Notes: generated by a model from the letters alone, not told the origin. Counted from the first letter of the stretch, positions 1 to 7,325 are shown. The stretch is DNA of 15,822 nucleotides from Dehalococcoidales bacterium (GCA_012974295.1 JAAXQM010000063.1:1-15822); one strand, 5' to 3'. Made by a program: numbers and translations.

Positions 1-139
1 TCTCTGCAGGACTCGATGCTGCTATCCTTGATCCACTTGATAACAAGATGATGAGCTTTGTCACAGTTGCTGATATGTTAATTGGGAAAGATCCCTCATG
101 CAAAGGATTTATTAGGGCTCATAGGAAAGATATTCTTGC
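1..139 (+). repeat. Long direct repeat, copy 1 (3' end of MtrH-like gene)
   Basis: Bases 1-139 align without gaps to bases 15684-15822 with about 10 mismatches (about 93% identity). Several mismatches are at synonymous positions (for example GCT/GCC, TGC/TGT). The match reaches both window edges, so the true repeat may be longer. It is a duplicated coding sequence, not a mobile-element repeat. Confidence 0.9.
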
Positions 140-146
140 AGACTAG
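1..146 (+). CDS. MtrH-like methyltetrahydrofolate:corrinoid methyltransferase, C-terminal fragment
   Basis: The reading frame enters at base 3 and stops at TAG 144-146, leaving the last 47 residues of a gene that begins before the window. The visible part (SAGLDAAILDPLD near its start, IGKDPSCKGFIRAHRK near its end) matches, residue for residue with few changes, the end of the MtrH-like protein at 15020-15822, which carries the diagnostic N-terminal pterin-binding motifs. The family uses a TIM barrel to bind a pterin and moves methyl groups between a corrinoid protein and tetrahydrofolate. This gene lies 177 bp before an mttB-like gene on the same strand. Identification rests on the near-identity to the other copy, because the catalytic part is outside the window. 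Confidence 0.85.
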   Translation, partial: SAGLDAAILDPLDNKMMSFVTVADMLIGKDPSCKGFIRAHRKDILAD

Positions 147-250
147 CTCTCGATGTCTTGAGAGACTGCTGAAAAGGAGGTGCAGGATACTTCCTGCCGG
201 GGGTCTGGGGGTGTCCCCCAGCTTTAATAAAGCCCCCCAAGATTGGGGGG
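147..250. repeat. Cluster of consecutive hairpins in the spacer between MtrH-like and mttB-like genes
   Basis: Four inverted repeats follow one another: CTCTC/GAGAG at 147-164, GCAGGA/TCCTGC at 182-197 with a 4-nt loop, CTGGGGG/CCCCCAG at 205-221 with a 3-nt loop, and CCCCCCA/TGGGGGG at 233-250 with a 4-nt loop. The last two are strong G/C stems but have no following T-run, so a simple intrinsic terminator is not clear. They may be REP-like intergenic palindromes, or mRNA elements that separate expression of the upstream MtrH-like gene from the downstream mttB-like gene. Confidence 0.6.
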
Positions 251-323
251 ATTAGGGGGTTGATTGAGACTATTTCATCAATCTTCTTAACACAGATAAC
301 GAGAGTCCAACAGGAGGAGTAGT

Positions 324-1868
324 GTGCCCAGAGAAGGAATTCTAGTACGCAATCCTTATGAAAGGATAAGCAAAGAACAGGTATTGCAGATCCACCAGGC
401 TGCATTGGAGATCTTAAGGGATCCTGGCATGATGTGTTTTAATAAGCAGGCCGCCGACATATTTCACAGCAGCGGTGCGGAGGTTACGTCGGTTTCCCCC
501 AGCGACCGTTCAGCCTGGCTGGTAAAAATACCCGAGAAGCTTGTTATCGATGCACTTGACACCGCCCCCAAAACCGTAAAGCTAGGTGCCAGAAATCCAG
601 ACAATATTCTTATTATGAGCGGAGAAGAGCCACGGGTATACTTCATCTCTGGCTCTGAGACCAATATCTGGCTGGATGTCGATTTCCCATCTTATATCAA
701 GAAATCGGATCCCAGTACCGAGATACGGGTGCCTGAGTTTCATGCCAGACGCGGCACGGTTGCCGACCTCTGCATGTCAGCACATGTCTGTGAGCATCTG
801 GAAACCCTGGATGGATACATCCGCACAGTAAACATACAGGACAAGGATATAACAGAGGATAATAAAGACGTCAACAAATTCTTCGCCTCCCTGAATAATA
901 CCACCAAGCATGTTATGTCAGGGCTCACTAGCCTGAAGCAACTGGATAACGTGATTAATATGGCAAAGCTGATAGTTGGAGGCGATGAAGAACTGAGAGA
1001 AAACCCTATCATCTCTTTCATTACCTGTCTGGTTAAAAGTCCATTGCAGTTTGTTGATGATACAACTGATACATTTATCGAGATTTGCAGGAGAGGACTG
1101 CCCATAGTTGTTTCTTCGTCCCCTCAGGCCGGGACAACTGCCCCCATGAAGGAAGCCGGCATTATGGCTCAGATAAATGCGGAAGTTCTGGCAGGCATAA
1201 CCTTGGGCCAGTTAGTCAATCCTGGAACGCCGGTTCTCTATGGCAGCGTTCCGGTGAGAGCACGTCTTGACACGCTTGGTGACTCCTATGGGTCCGTAGA
1301 AACGAGCCAGTACAACATCGATTGTGTTCAGATGGCTCGGTTCTATAAGCTGCCGAACTATTCAACTGCGGGTGTGTGCGACACGAAGACACCCGGTATA
1401 CAATCATCGATAGAAAGACTGTTCTCACAAATATTGGTCACCTTGAGTGGACCCCAGTACCTGCACTGCGCTTACGGTTTGCTGGACTGCAATTCGGTTT
1501 TCTGTTTACTACAGGCTGTCATAGATGACGCCCATTTCCAGATGATCAAGTTTTTTCTCAAACCGCCGCAGATCGATGAGCTAAATATTGCAGAGACACT
1601 CAAACAGACCAGAGAAGTTGTGGAAACGCCACAGAAACTCTATATAAATTACATTCGCCGCATAATGCGCAGTGGTGAACTTTCAGTGCCTTATCCCTTT
1701 GAAGGGGATGGTGATAGGGATACTGTGTTCGAGATGGCCTATAACAGGATGCAAGAATTTCTGGCAAAGCCCGTGGAGCACATAGACGAGGCTATAGCTA
1801 AGAAGATATTCCAAAATATACCGGGCCTTCTACCGAGGCTGAACGTCTATGAGGAAAGGAGACAGTGA
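324..1868 (+). CDS. MttB-superfamily corrinoid methyltransferase (divergent, pyrrolysine-independent)
   Basis: A 514-residue member of the MttB (trimethylamine methyltransferase) superfamily, cytoplasmic, expected to move a methyl group from a methylated amine to the partner corrinoid protein encoded next door. Family signs are the N-terminal helix PYERISKEQVLQIHQAALEI, the NNTTKHVMSG segment, and the NPGTPVLYGSVP and YGSVETSQYN segments. GTG 324 is chosen because AGGAGG lies at 312-317, 6 nt upstream, and the family N-terminus follows directly. It differs from the other three copies. It has roughly 16 extra residues after the SGSETN segment (about residues 115-145), and its C-terminus lacks the GPGGNF...HT block seen in the copies at 7991 and 13626, having an SVPYPFEGDGDRDT segment instead. 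No in-frame UAG is present. Its stop overlaps the next start (TGATG). The substrate is unknown. Confidence 0.88.
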   Translation: MPREGILVRNPYERISKEQVLQIHQAALEILRDPGMMCFNKQAADIFHSSGAEVTSVSPSDRSAWLVKIPEKLVIDALDTAPKTVKLGARNPDNILIMSGEEPRVYFISGSETNIWLDVDFPSYIKKSDPSTEIRVPEFHARRGTVADLCMSAHVCEHLETLDGYIRTVNIQDKDITEDNKDVNKFFASLNNTTKHVMSGLTSLKQLDNVINMAKLIVGGDEELRENPIISFITCLVKSPLQFVDDTTDTFIEICRRGLPIVVSSSPQAGTTAPMKEAGIMAQINAEVLAGITLGQLVNPGTPVLYGSVPVRARLDTLGDSYGSVETSQYNIDCVQMARFYKLPNYSTAGVCDTKTPGIQSSIERLFSQILVTLSGPQYLHCAYGLLDCNSVFCLLQAVIDDAHFQMIKFFLKPPQIDELNIAETLKQTREVVETPQKLYINYIRRIMRSGELSVPYPFEGDGDRDTVFEMAYNRMQEFLAKPVEHIDEAIAKKIFQNIPGLLPRLNVYEERRQ

Positions 1869-2557
1869 TGAGCGAAGACATTATTGCAGCTCTCAAAGAG
1901 AACGTTATACAGGGAAGGCAAAATCAGGATGATGAGGGAATAGAAGAAGATATGGCCGGAACACCCGGTGTGCTGGAGTTGACTCAGGCGGCGCTGGAGA
2001 AAAACATTCCGTTGGAAGATATTATTACCCAGGGTCTGACCGCCGGTATGCAGGTTGTTGGAGAGAAATTCTCCACGAAAGAATACTACATTCCAGACAT
2101 GCTGGCCTCTGCCCAAGCGGTTGGAGCAGCCATGGATGTACTAAAACCACACCTTGAAAGCTCGAATGTCGAAACAAAAGGGAAATTCGCTATTGTAACG
2201 GTAAAAGGGGATATTCACGATATTGGGAAGAATATCGTCTCTATTTTACTCAAAGGGGCAGGCTACGAGGTCGTAGATCTCGGCACCGACATACCTACTG
2301 AAAAGATAGTGGAGTATGTCAGGGAGGAGAAGCCGGGCTATTTGGGGCTCTCTGCCCTGTTGACTACCACGATGGTGGCCATGGGTGAAATCGTTGAAGC
2401 GTTGAAGAAGAATGGCCTCAGAGAACAAGTGAAAGTACTTATCGGGGGGGCAGCGGTATCCAATGAATATGCCGAGGAAATCGGTGCAGATGCGTACTGC
2501 GTTGATGGATTCGAGGCTGTTCGCGTTCTGGACGGTTTCCAGAAATCACGGGCATAG
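1868..2557 (+). CDS. MttC/MtbC-like small corrinoid protein
   Basis: A 229-residue protein with the helical B12-binding-2 (cap) domain at about residues 30-105 followed by the Rossmann-like B12-binding domain from about 106. The cobalt-ligand motif DIHDIG is at 115-120 (His117), followed by the SALLTTT block at 162-168 and a GG at 193-194. In this family the cofactor is held base-off/His-on and shuttles methyl groups between an MttB-type enzyme and a second methyltransferase. ATG 1868 is preferred over the in-frame GTG 1865 because AGGAG at 1857-1861 is 6 nt from the ATG. The ATG overlaps the mttB stop, so translation is probably coupled. The N-terminus carries an acidic stretch of about 20 residues (QDDEGIEEDM) absent from the second corrinoid protein at 10920-11558. 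Confidence 0.93.
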   Translation: MSEDIIAALKENVIQGRQNQDDEGIEEDMAGTPGVLELTQAALEKNIPLEDIITQGLTAGMQVVGEKFSTKEYYIPDMLASAQAVGAAMDVLKPHLESSNVETKGKFAIVTVKGDIHDIGKNIVSILLKGAGYEVVDLGTDIPTEKIVEYVREEKPGYLGLSALLTTTMVAMGEIVEALKKNGLREQVKVLIGGAAVSNEYAEEIGADAYCVDGFEAVRVLDGFQKSRA

Positions 2558-2602
2558 TTCGAACATAACGATTTCAAAATAATTGAAGTAAGGAGATTCA
2601 TT

Positions 2603-4087
2603 ATGGCAGGAATTGCTGGAATTCAAGGAACTGAAAGTGGTGAACTGGACCTTATGCTCGAGAGGATCAAGTATCGGGGTCCGCACGAGACCTGGACTAA
2701 CCGCGATGGCGAGGTGTTCGTAGGCTGTAATGAATTGAATATGGGAGCGGACTGTAAGGATGGCTCACACCACGCATCTAACGATAAGAAAGCAGTTGTC
2801 CTTGATGGTCGTGTGTACAATCAGGAGAAGGGGAATAAGACTGATGCCGAGGCCGTGCTGGCCCTTTATGATAAGTATGGGACGCAGTTTGCCAAGAAGA
2901 TAGATGGTGATTTTGCCTGTGCCATATCAGACAACGGGAAGATGATACTGGCCCGTGATTGGGCGGGAGTAAAACCTCTTTACTACGGGCATAGCGGCAA
3001 TGGGAGCTTGTGTTTTGCATCGGAAGCAAAGAGTCTGGTGGATATCGCTGACGATGTCAAAGAATTTCCGCCTGGCTATGTCTATTCCCGGGAGCTGGGG
3101 TTCCAGAGATATACATGCGAAGCTGTAGATACCCCTGAGTTCGAAAACTATGAGCAGGCCAAGAAAGTAATCCGTCAACTTATGACAGAGGCAACAGAGA
3201 AACGCATGAAAGATAATGCCGTGGGGGGAATTCTCCTCAGCGGCGGTTTAGATAGTAGCCTAATCACCTACATGGCCCATGAGATAAAGCCAGATATCGA
3301 ATGCTTTACAGTGAGTATGGAGGAGGGACAAGACCTCCCGCTGGCTAAGGATGTGACTGCCTATCTAGGCATCAAGCATCATATCTTAATGTTCGGCGAG
3401 AAGGAGATAAACGAGATACTTCCTCTGGCCATACATCATCAGGAGATGTACGAGGAGAGCTGTGTGCATGGTGCCATTGCCAATTTCCTGGCAGGACGAT
3501 TTGTCAGCCCACATACCAAGTGCGTTCTCACCGGAGAGGGAGCAGATGAATTCTTTGCAGGATACGATGGCCAGTTTAAACAGGGCAAGAACCAGGAGGA
3601 AGTTGCCAGTATAGTCGATCAGCTCATCAGTGTTGCCCATAACACGGCGTTACAGAGGCTGGATAGACTAAATGCGGCAAATTCTATGGAAAGCCGTACT
3701 CCTTTCCTTGACACCAAGGTAATGGATTTCTGCATGAAGATTCCTCTGGAACACAAGATACACGGCGCGGAGCAAGCAGGGAAACGGGTTCTGCGACAGG
3801 CATTCGAGGGTTGTTTGCCCGAGCATATCATTTACCAGACGAAACGCTTCTTCGCTCAAGGTTCAGGCGTTGCTTATATCATGCGTTCACAGGCTGAAAA
3901 GCAAATATCCGAAAAAGAACTGGCTGAATTCAACAAAGCAGATGGCAACCCATACCTTTCTTCTGTGGAAGAGCTGTATTACTACCGAATGTTTAAAAAG
4001 ACATTGCCACACCCTGCGTTTGATAGGTTGGTAGGCAGATGGGATCCCCTCAGGCCTGACTTCTTTTTACGGAAGGCAGGTTCATAA
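2603..4087 (+). CDS. Asparagine-synthetase-like protein with a degenerate glutaminase domain
   Basis: A 494-residue protein with the AsnB layout: an N-terminal Ntn-type glutaminase domain (about 1-170) and a C-terminal ATP-pyrophosphatase synthetase domain (about 185-425). The synthetase half looks intact: PP-loop SGGLDSS at 213-219, GEGADEFFAGY at 311-321, the RLDR...ESRTPFLD block at 352-370 and KRVLRQAF at 394-401. The glutaminase half does not. AsnB enzymes begin MCGI with catalytic Cys; here it is MAGIAGI. The glutamine-binding NGE triad is DGR at 68-70, and the usual binding Arg appears lost in CNELNMGAD; only the TD(A)E Asp at 81 remains. The protein is therefore expected to be ammonia- or amine-dependent, or to make a different amide or acyl-adenylate. 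ATG 2603 has AAGGAG at 2590-2595. It starts 45 nt after the corrinoid gene on the same strand, so probably the same operon. Confidence 0.85.
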   Translation: MAGIAGIQGTESGELDLMLERIKYRGPHETWTNRDGEVFVGCNELNMGADCKDGSHHASNDKKAVVLDGRVYNQEKGNKTDAEAVLALYDKYGTQFAKKIDGDFACAISDNGKMILARDWAGVKPLYYGHSGNGSLCFASEAKSLVDIADDVKEFPPGYVYSRELGFQRYTCEAVDTPEFENYEQAKKVIRQLMTEATEKRMKDNAVGGILLSGGLDSSLITYMAHEIKPDIECFTVSMEEGQDLPLAKDVTAYLGIKHHILMFGEKEINEILPLAIHHQEMYEESCVHGAIANFLAGRFVSPHTKCVLTGEGADEFFAGYDGQFKQGKNQEEVASIVDQLISVAHNTALQRLDRLNAANSMESRTPFLDTKVMDFCMKIPLEHKIHGAEQAGKRVLRQAFEGCLPEHIIYQTKRFFAQGSGVAYIMRSQAEKQISEKELAEFNKADGNPYLSSVEELYYYRMFKKTLPHPAFDRLVGRWDPLRPDFFLRKAGS

Positions 4088-4658
4088 AGTGTATGTAGTC
4101 AACGACAGTGGGACAGATTGGCCTAGGGAATTAACGGACACCTAGTGACCTGCTCCCCAAAAACGGATCCAGGTTATATGTTAGACTGGAAATACATTGA
4201 GGTGCTACTCAGCACACGAGGATTACTGTAGAGGGTGGACATCTATGGAAGAAAGAATCACACAGACATCACACCCACATCACAGATATTGCAGAAAATG
4301 CCATCAATGAAATAATTATCGTGGTCGAAAGCCTGAAGGGTGAGTCACTAACTCGTTAAAAGGAGTTTGTTAACCGCGACCCACTAACTTGGTGAAAAAT
4401 AAAAGGAGATCACCCTCGGATCCCCTCAATTTTATAGCTGACGTCCCTGGCTGGATTCTAACCAGCGGCCCACTGCTTAGAAGTTAATAGATTACCTTTA
4501 TAAAAACCATTGCTTGACAGGAAAGTATGGTATGATCAGGCAAGCAAGTAGTAGGAGGCCAGAAAAAACCGACACCCTGCCTTATTAAAAATAGAGGCGG
4601 TTTTCTGAAGATTCTACGTATAAAAATCGGGGGAAAAAGGGGCTTAACGCAAGTTCTT
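4088..4658. other. Intergenic region with no convincing gene; probable relic sequence
   Basis: No open frame here shows recognisable protein features, and no terminator is obvious directly after the stop at 4087. Short pieces suggest decay. There is an IS3-like end at 4146-4173, and a short frame at about 4282-4359 reading TDIAENAIN resembles a fragment of a histidine-kinase-like ATPase but is too small to claim. A TTGACA at 4514-4519 and TATGAT at 4531-4536 are only 11 nt apart, too close for a normal sigma-70 promoter. The region ends at the truncated tRNA at 4659. Confidence 0.5.
4146..4173 (+). mobile_element. Possible terminal inverted-repeat fragment of an IS3-family element
   Basis: The segment starting TGACCTGCTCCCCAAAAA and ending GGATCCAGG resembles the terminal repeat pattern of some IS3-family elements as I remember it. 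No transposase frame follows and no matching opposite end is seen in the window, so if real it is a solo relic. Low confidence; identification is by pattern memory only. Confidence 0.25.
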
Positions 4659-4704
4659 CCTTCCAAGCAGGTTGTCGCGGGTTCGAATCCCGTCTCCCGC
4701 TCCA
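4659..4704 (+). tRNA. Truncated tRNA-Gly(UCC): 3' fragment only, likely attachment-site remnant
   Basis: The segment holds the anticodon loop CTTCCAA at 4660-4666 (anticodon TCC at 4662-4664), the 3' anticodon stem GCAGG at 4667-4671, a variable loop, a T stem-loop with GCGGG/TTCGAAT/CCCGT at 4677-4693, the acceptor 3' strand CTCCCGC at 4694-4700, discriminator T and encoded CCA at 4702-4704. The 5' acceptor strand that should pair (GCGGGAG), the D arm and a proper 5' anticodon stem are absent upstream: TCTTC against GCAGG leaves a mismatch. The gene is therefore a 3' piece of about 46 bp and cannot make a working tRNA. Such pieces are typical attR/attL scars left when a tyrosine-recombinase element integrates into a tRNA gene. 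The transcription terminator just downstream fits this being the original flank of a tRNA gene. Confidence 0.8.
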
Positions 4705-4823
4705 ATAGCTTTATAACCCACCTTATCAGGTGGGTTTTCTCTTTTGGTGACAACCTGTCCGAAAAGCAGGTTGTCGCTATAAATACATAAGTCCAGTGTG
4801 AAATCTATAATCCGACAACCTGC
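4665..4823. repeat. Four copies of the GACAACCTG / CAGGTTGTC motif around the tRNA fragment
   Basis: AAGCAGGTTGTCGC occurs exactly at 4665-4678 (inside the tRNA fragment) and again at 4764-4777, 99 bp further on. The reverse complement occurs as GACAACCTG at 4749-4757 and GACAACCTGC at 4814-4823. The copies at 4749-4757 and 4767-4775 form a perfect 9-bp inverted repeat around a 9-nt spacer. The arrangement recalls core-type binding sites of a tyrosine recombinase, but no integrase gene is in the window. Confidence 0.6.
4715..4740 (+). terminator. Intrinsic terminator downstream of the tRNA-Gly fragment
   Basis: AACCCACC at 4715-4722 pairs perfectly with GGTGGGTT at 4729-4736 around the 6-nt loop TTATCA, followed by TTCT. 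The stem is 8 bp and lies 10 nt after the CCA of the tRNA fragment, as expected for a terminator of a tRNA transcription unit. Confidence 0.75.
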
Positions 4824-5366
4824 CTGAATAATGTCGTCCAGAGAGAACCCCCTATTATTTGCCTCACAGTCAATCAATAGAGGATGAGGCAATGTTGCAG
4901 AATGAATGTCGGTAAAAAATTTTAGTGGCTGGTTGAGTTTAACAAGGCAGTGAGTCGAAAGCGCATTTATAACACCACGTTACGTATAAAATAAAGATTC
5001 AATGCCTTCTGATCATGGTGTCATAGTCCTCAAATCCTCTTACGAGTTTCTTGATGACGATTGGGATGTCAATCGGTAGTTTTTAAAAGAAGGCGAGACT
5101 TTTTTTCTAAAATCACAAGCACAAGTATAGATGGGGAATTTGAACCATTCTCTCTGGGGTACACCACGCATATGCCTAAGCCCCCACATAAGATTATCCA
5201 GCACTGCCCTAAGATTGTTAATAGCTTAATAGTTTCTATATCCAAATCCAAAAGAATTGTTCGGGCGGATTGGAGGAATATATAGTAACGGGGAGGCCGT
5301 TACTTTGTAATCCGTAGCTACATTACTTGACAGCCAAAGAGCCAAAGAAATTCCTAGATTTTTCGC
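4824..5366. other. Intergenic region with no convincing gene
   Basis: Short open frames exist (plus strand 5061-5285, minus strand 5069-5251) but they overlap on opposite strands, lack clear ribosome sites and have no recognisable motifs. A tandem 8-bp duplication AGCCAAAG is at 5332-5347, just after the end of the minus-strand operon. Apart from the hairpin at 5285-5303 nothing functional is evident. Confidence 0.5.
5285..5303 (-). terminator. Hairpin downstream of the minus-strand operon, possible weak terminator
   Basis: GTAACGG at 5285-5291 pairs with CCGTTAC at 5297-5303 around a 5-nt loop. It lies 63 bp beyond the stop of the RACo-like gene. In the minus direction it is followed by an A/T-rich but not T-only sequence, so a classic intrinsic terminator is uncertain. 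Confidence 0.35.
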
Positions 5367-7325
5367 CTACCACAAATTCGCTTTAGGGAAGTCTATATGC
5401 TCTACAAAGTACTGATTGAAGTCGAGGCGCGAAGATAGTTCAATGTGCTCGATAAAATCGGAGAGGTTATTGGCCATCTGCCAATAGTTCTTGGATAGGA
5501 GTACCATTGATGCACCGGTGCTGGCAGCATTACCCAATGATGAGACAATCCCTGGATCAAAGTCCGGTATAAGGCCAATTCGCATTGCGCTCATAACATC
5601 AACATAATTCCCCAGAGCACCTGCGAGATATACATGGGCAATGTCATCAGTCCTTATGCCCATCTCTTCCATCAGCATGCTTATACCGGCCGCGACGGCT
5701 CCCTTTGCCAATTGTAATTCCCGGACGTCTTTTTGCGTGAGATAGATTGGTCTTTGATTGTAGCTTTCCTCGGAGGTAGCGACGAGGAAATTATAAGTCC
5801 CCGCATGTTTTACTATTTTTTCGTTCTGAACATTTGGCCCGCTTTTCCGACTTCGCTGAATAAGTCCCTGGTAGCTTATATTACCGGAGTGTAGAAGCGC
5901 TGCAACCAGATCCACTAGTCCGCTACCGCACAGCCCTTTAGGTTTAATATTTCCAATGATCTGATAGCGCAACTCCCCGTCTTCGATGTAAACATCTTCG
6001 ATTGCACCAGCCTTGGCAATCATACCGTTGGAAATTGCAGCGCCTTCCAAAGCAGGACCAGCCGCGGCTGAGCACGTCACCAATCTCTTGCGATTGCCTA
6101 GAAAGATCTCGCCGTTGGTGCCGAGATCTAACCCCAATATAATATCATCGTCTTGCTCTGCGGCACCCGATGCAAGGATCACGCTGATCAAGTCTCCACC
6201 TACATAGCCTGATTTGGTAGGCATAACATATAACAGGGCCTCAGGATGCAATAGTAGATCCACCTCCCTAGCTCTCACAACCAGACCGTCAGTTAAAACG
6301 GGCGAGAAAGGAGCTTCGGCAATCCCTGAAGGGTCGATTGATAGCAGAAGGTGCTGCATTGTGGTGTTGCCCGCGGCCACAGCAATGAAGATGTCCTCTG
6401 GCCCAATATTGGCCGCTTTAAACAGGCGTTTGGTTATTCTGTTAATATCCTTCATCATGAGATCATGGAAACTCTCCAGGCCATGCGGATGCTCCTTTAC
6501 ATACTGAAGACGACTGATCACATTTGAGCCATATCTCATTTGGCTGTTAAGGCATGAGACGACAGCAGTTTCGCTGCCGTCTAATAAATTGATGAGCTTG
6601 CCAACTAATGTACATGTCCCGAGATCGAAGACCAATCCATAATAGCAACCCAATTCCTCCTGCTTCTGCCACGCCAGCATGAAGTTTTGATGAAGCACGG
6701 CTGCTCCGCTGAACGAGGTTTCCTTTAGCATCCGGGGTAATGAGCGCAGACAGTTAAGCGGTGCTATGAGGTCTTTGTATTCAGGAAGCATCACCAGTTT
6801 GATTCTGTCCAGGTCGGAAAGCCATTCACTGGAAAGCGAATCCTCTTGAAAGTCGAGAGGCAAGGTTACTAACCGCTTCGTTACGAGCGGATCGGGGTGT
6901 ACAAGTGGACGATGTCCGGTTTTGAGAATCTGGAAATATTCTGTTTCGAAGTCCGCTTCATCTCTATGGATCACCAAATCCTTATCAACTATGGTTCGGC
7001 AAGCGAGGCGGATCCCTTGCTGCAGCTCGTCTTCGCTAAGGAGCTCCTCCTCCACTACTGTTGGGGGTCCCACCGAGGAGAGGACTTTAACCCTACATTT
7101 TCCACACTTGCCCAATCCCCCACAGTCACCACCCAGTTCTATATTTTCATCATGTATTGCCTCAGAGATCGTTTCCCCCTCACGAACCTTTAACCATAGG
7201 TCATCAGGTAAAACGTTCAACCAGACATATCTCGTCCTAGTTTTTCTGACCTGAGGCGAACCTAATGGGAGTTTCCTCTTCCCCAATTTTGTGCCCTGAG
7301 GCTCTTTAATGTCGGAATTCTCCAC
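5367..7325 (-). CDS. RACo-type corrinoid activation protein (2Fe-2S ferredoxin domain plus ASKHA ATPase, DUF4445)
   Basis: A 652-residue protein expected to reduce inactive Co(II) corrinoid to Co(I) in an ATP-dependent way, so that the methyltransferase partners can work. An N-terminal ferredoxin-type domain (about 34-125) carries C68-x5-C74-x2-C77 and C109 as 2Fe-2S ligands. A linker and middle domain follow. The C-terminal ASKHA-type domain starts near residue 228 with FDLGTCTLVGK and includes GNTTMQHL (319-326), GLDLGTNGEIFLGN (398-411), CSAAAGPALEGA (418-429), KGLCGSGLVDLV (463-474) and VYLAGALGNYVD (565-576), the usual RACo signature. GTG 7325 has AGGGAG 8 nt upstream; about 33 basic residues precede the ferredoxin domain, so a later start is possible. 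It is last in its operon, after a 70-bp A/T-rich gap, and may also have its own promoter. Confidence 0.93.
   Translation of the reverse strand: MENSDIKEPQGTKLGKRKLPLGSPQVRKTRTRYVWLNVLPDDLWLKVREGETISEAIHDENIELGGDCGGLGKCGKCRVKVLSSVGPPTVVEEELLSEDELQQGIRLACRTIVDKDLVIHRDEADFETEYFQILKTGHRPLVHPDPLVTKRLVTLPLDFQEDSLSSEWLSDLDRIKLVMLPEYKDLIAPLNCLRSLPRMLKETSFSGAAVLHQNFMLAWQKQEELGCYYGLVFDLGTCTLVGKLINLLDGSETAVVSCLNSQMRYGSNVISRLQYVKEHPHGLESFHDLMMKDINRITKRLFKAANIGPEDIFIAVAAGNTTMQHLLLSIDPSGIAEAPFSPVLTDGLVVRAREVDLLLHPEALLYVMPTKSGYVGGDLISVILASGAAEQDDDIILGLDLGTNGEIFLGNRKRLVTCSAAAGPALEGAAISNGMIAKAGAIEDVYIEDGELRYQIIGNIKPKGLCGSGLVDLVAALLHSGNISYQGLIQRSRKSGPNVQNEKIVKHAGTYNFLVATSEESYNQRPIYLTQKDVRELQLAKGAVAAGISMLMEEMGIRTDDIAHVYLAGALGNYVDVMSAMRIGLIPDFDPGIVSSLGNAASTGASMVLLSKNYWQMANNLSDFIEHIELSSRLDFNQYFVEHIDFPKANLW

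Noticed and set aside
4282..4359. Short plus-strand frame reading TDIAENAIN, similar to the ATPase motif of histidine-kinase-like proteins
   Set aside because: Only about 26 residues with no start, no second motif and a stop soon after; too short to separate from chance.
4514..4536. TTGACA followed by TATGAT resembling a sigma-70 promoter
   Set aside because: The spacing is 11 nt instead of about 17, and the only thing downstream is a truncated tRNA.
4484..4892. Minus-strand open frames containing ETGFEPATTCLEGR-like and GAGDGIRTRD strings
   Set aside because: These peptides come from reading the antisense strand of the tRNA-Gly fragment; such strings are well-known spurious predictions opposite tRNA genes.
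4615..4991. TACGTATAAAA repeated at 4615-4625 and 4981-4991, considered as element boundaries
   Set aside because: An 11-bp A/T-rich match in a non-coding stretch is easily due to chance and has no other supporting structure.
5061..5285. 74-residue plus-strand open frame
   Set aside because: No ribosome site, no recognisable motif, and an overlapping open frame on the other strand; likely chance in a gene-free stretch.
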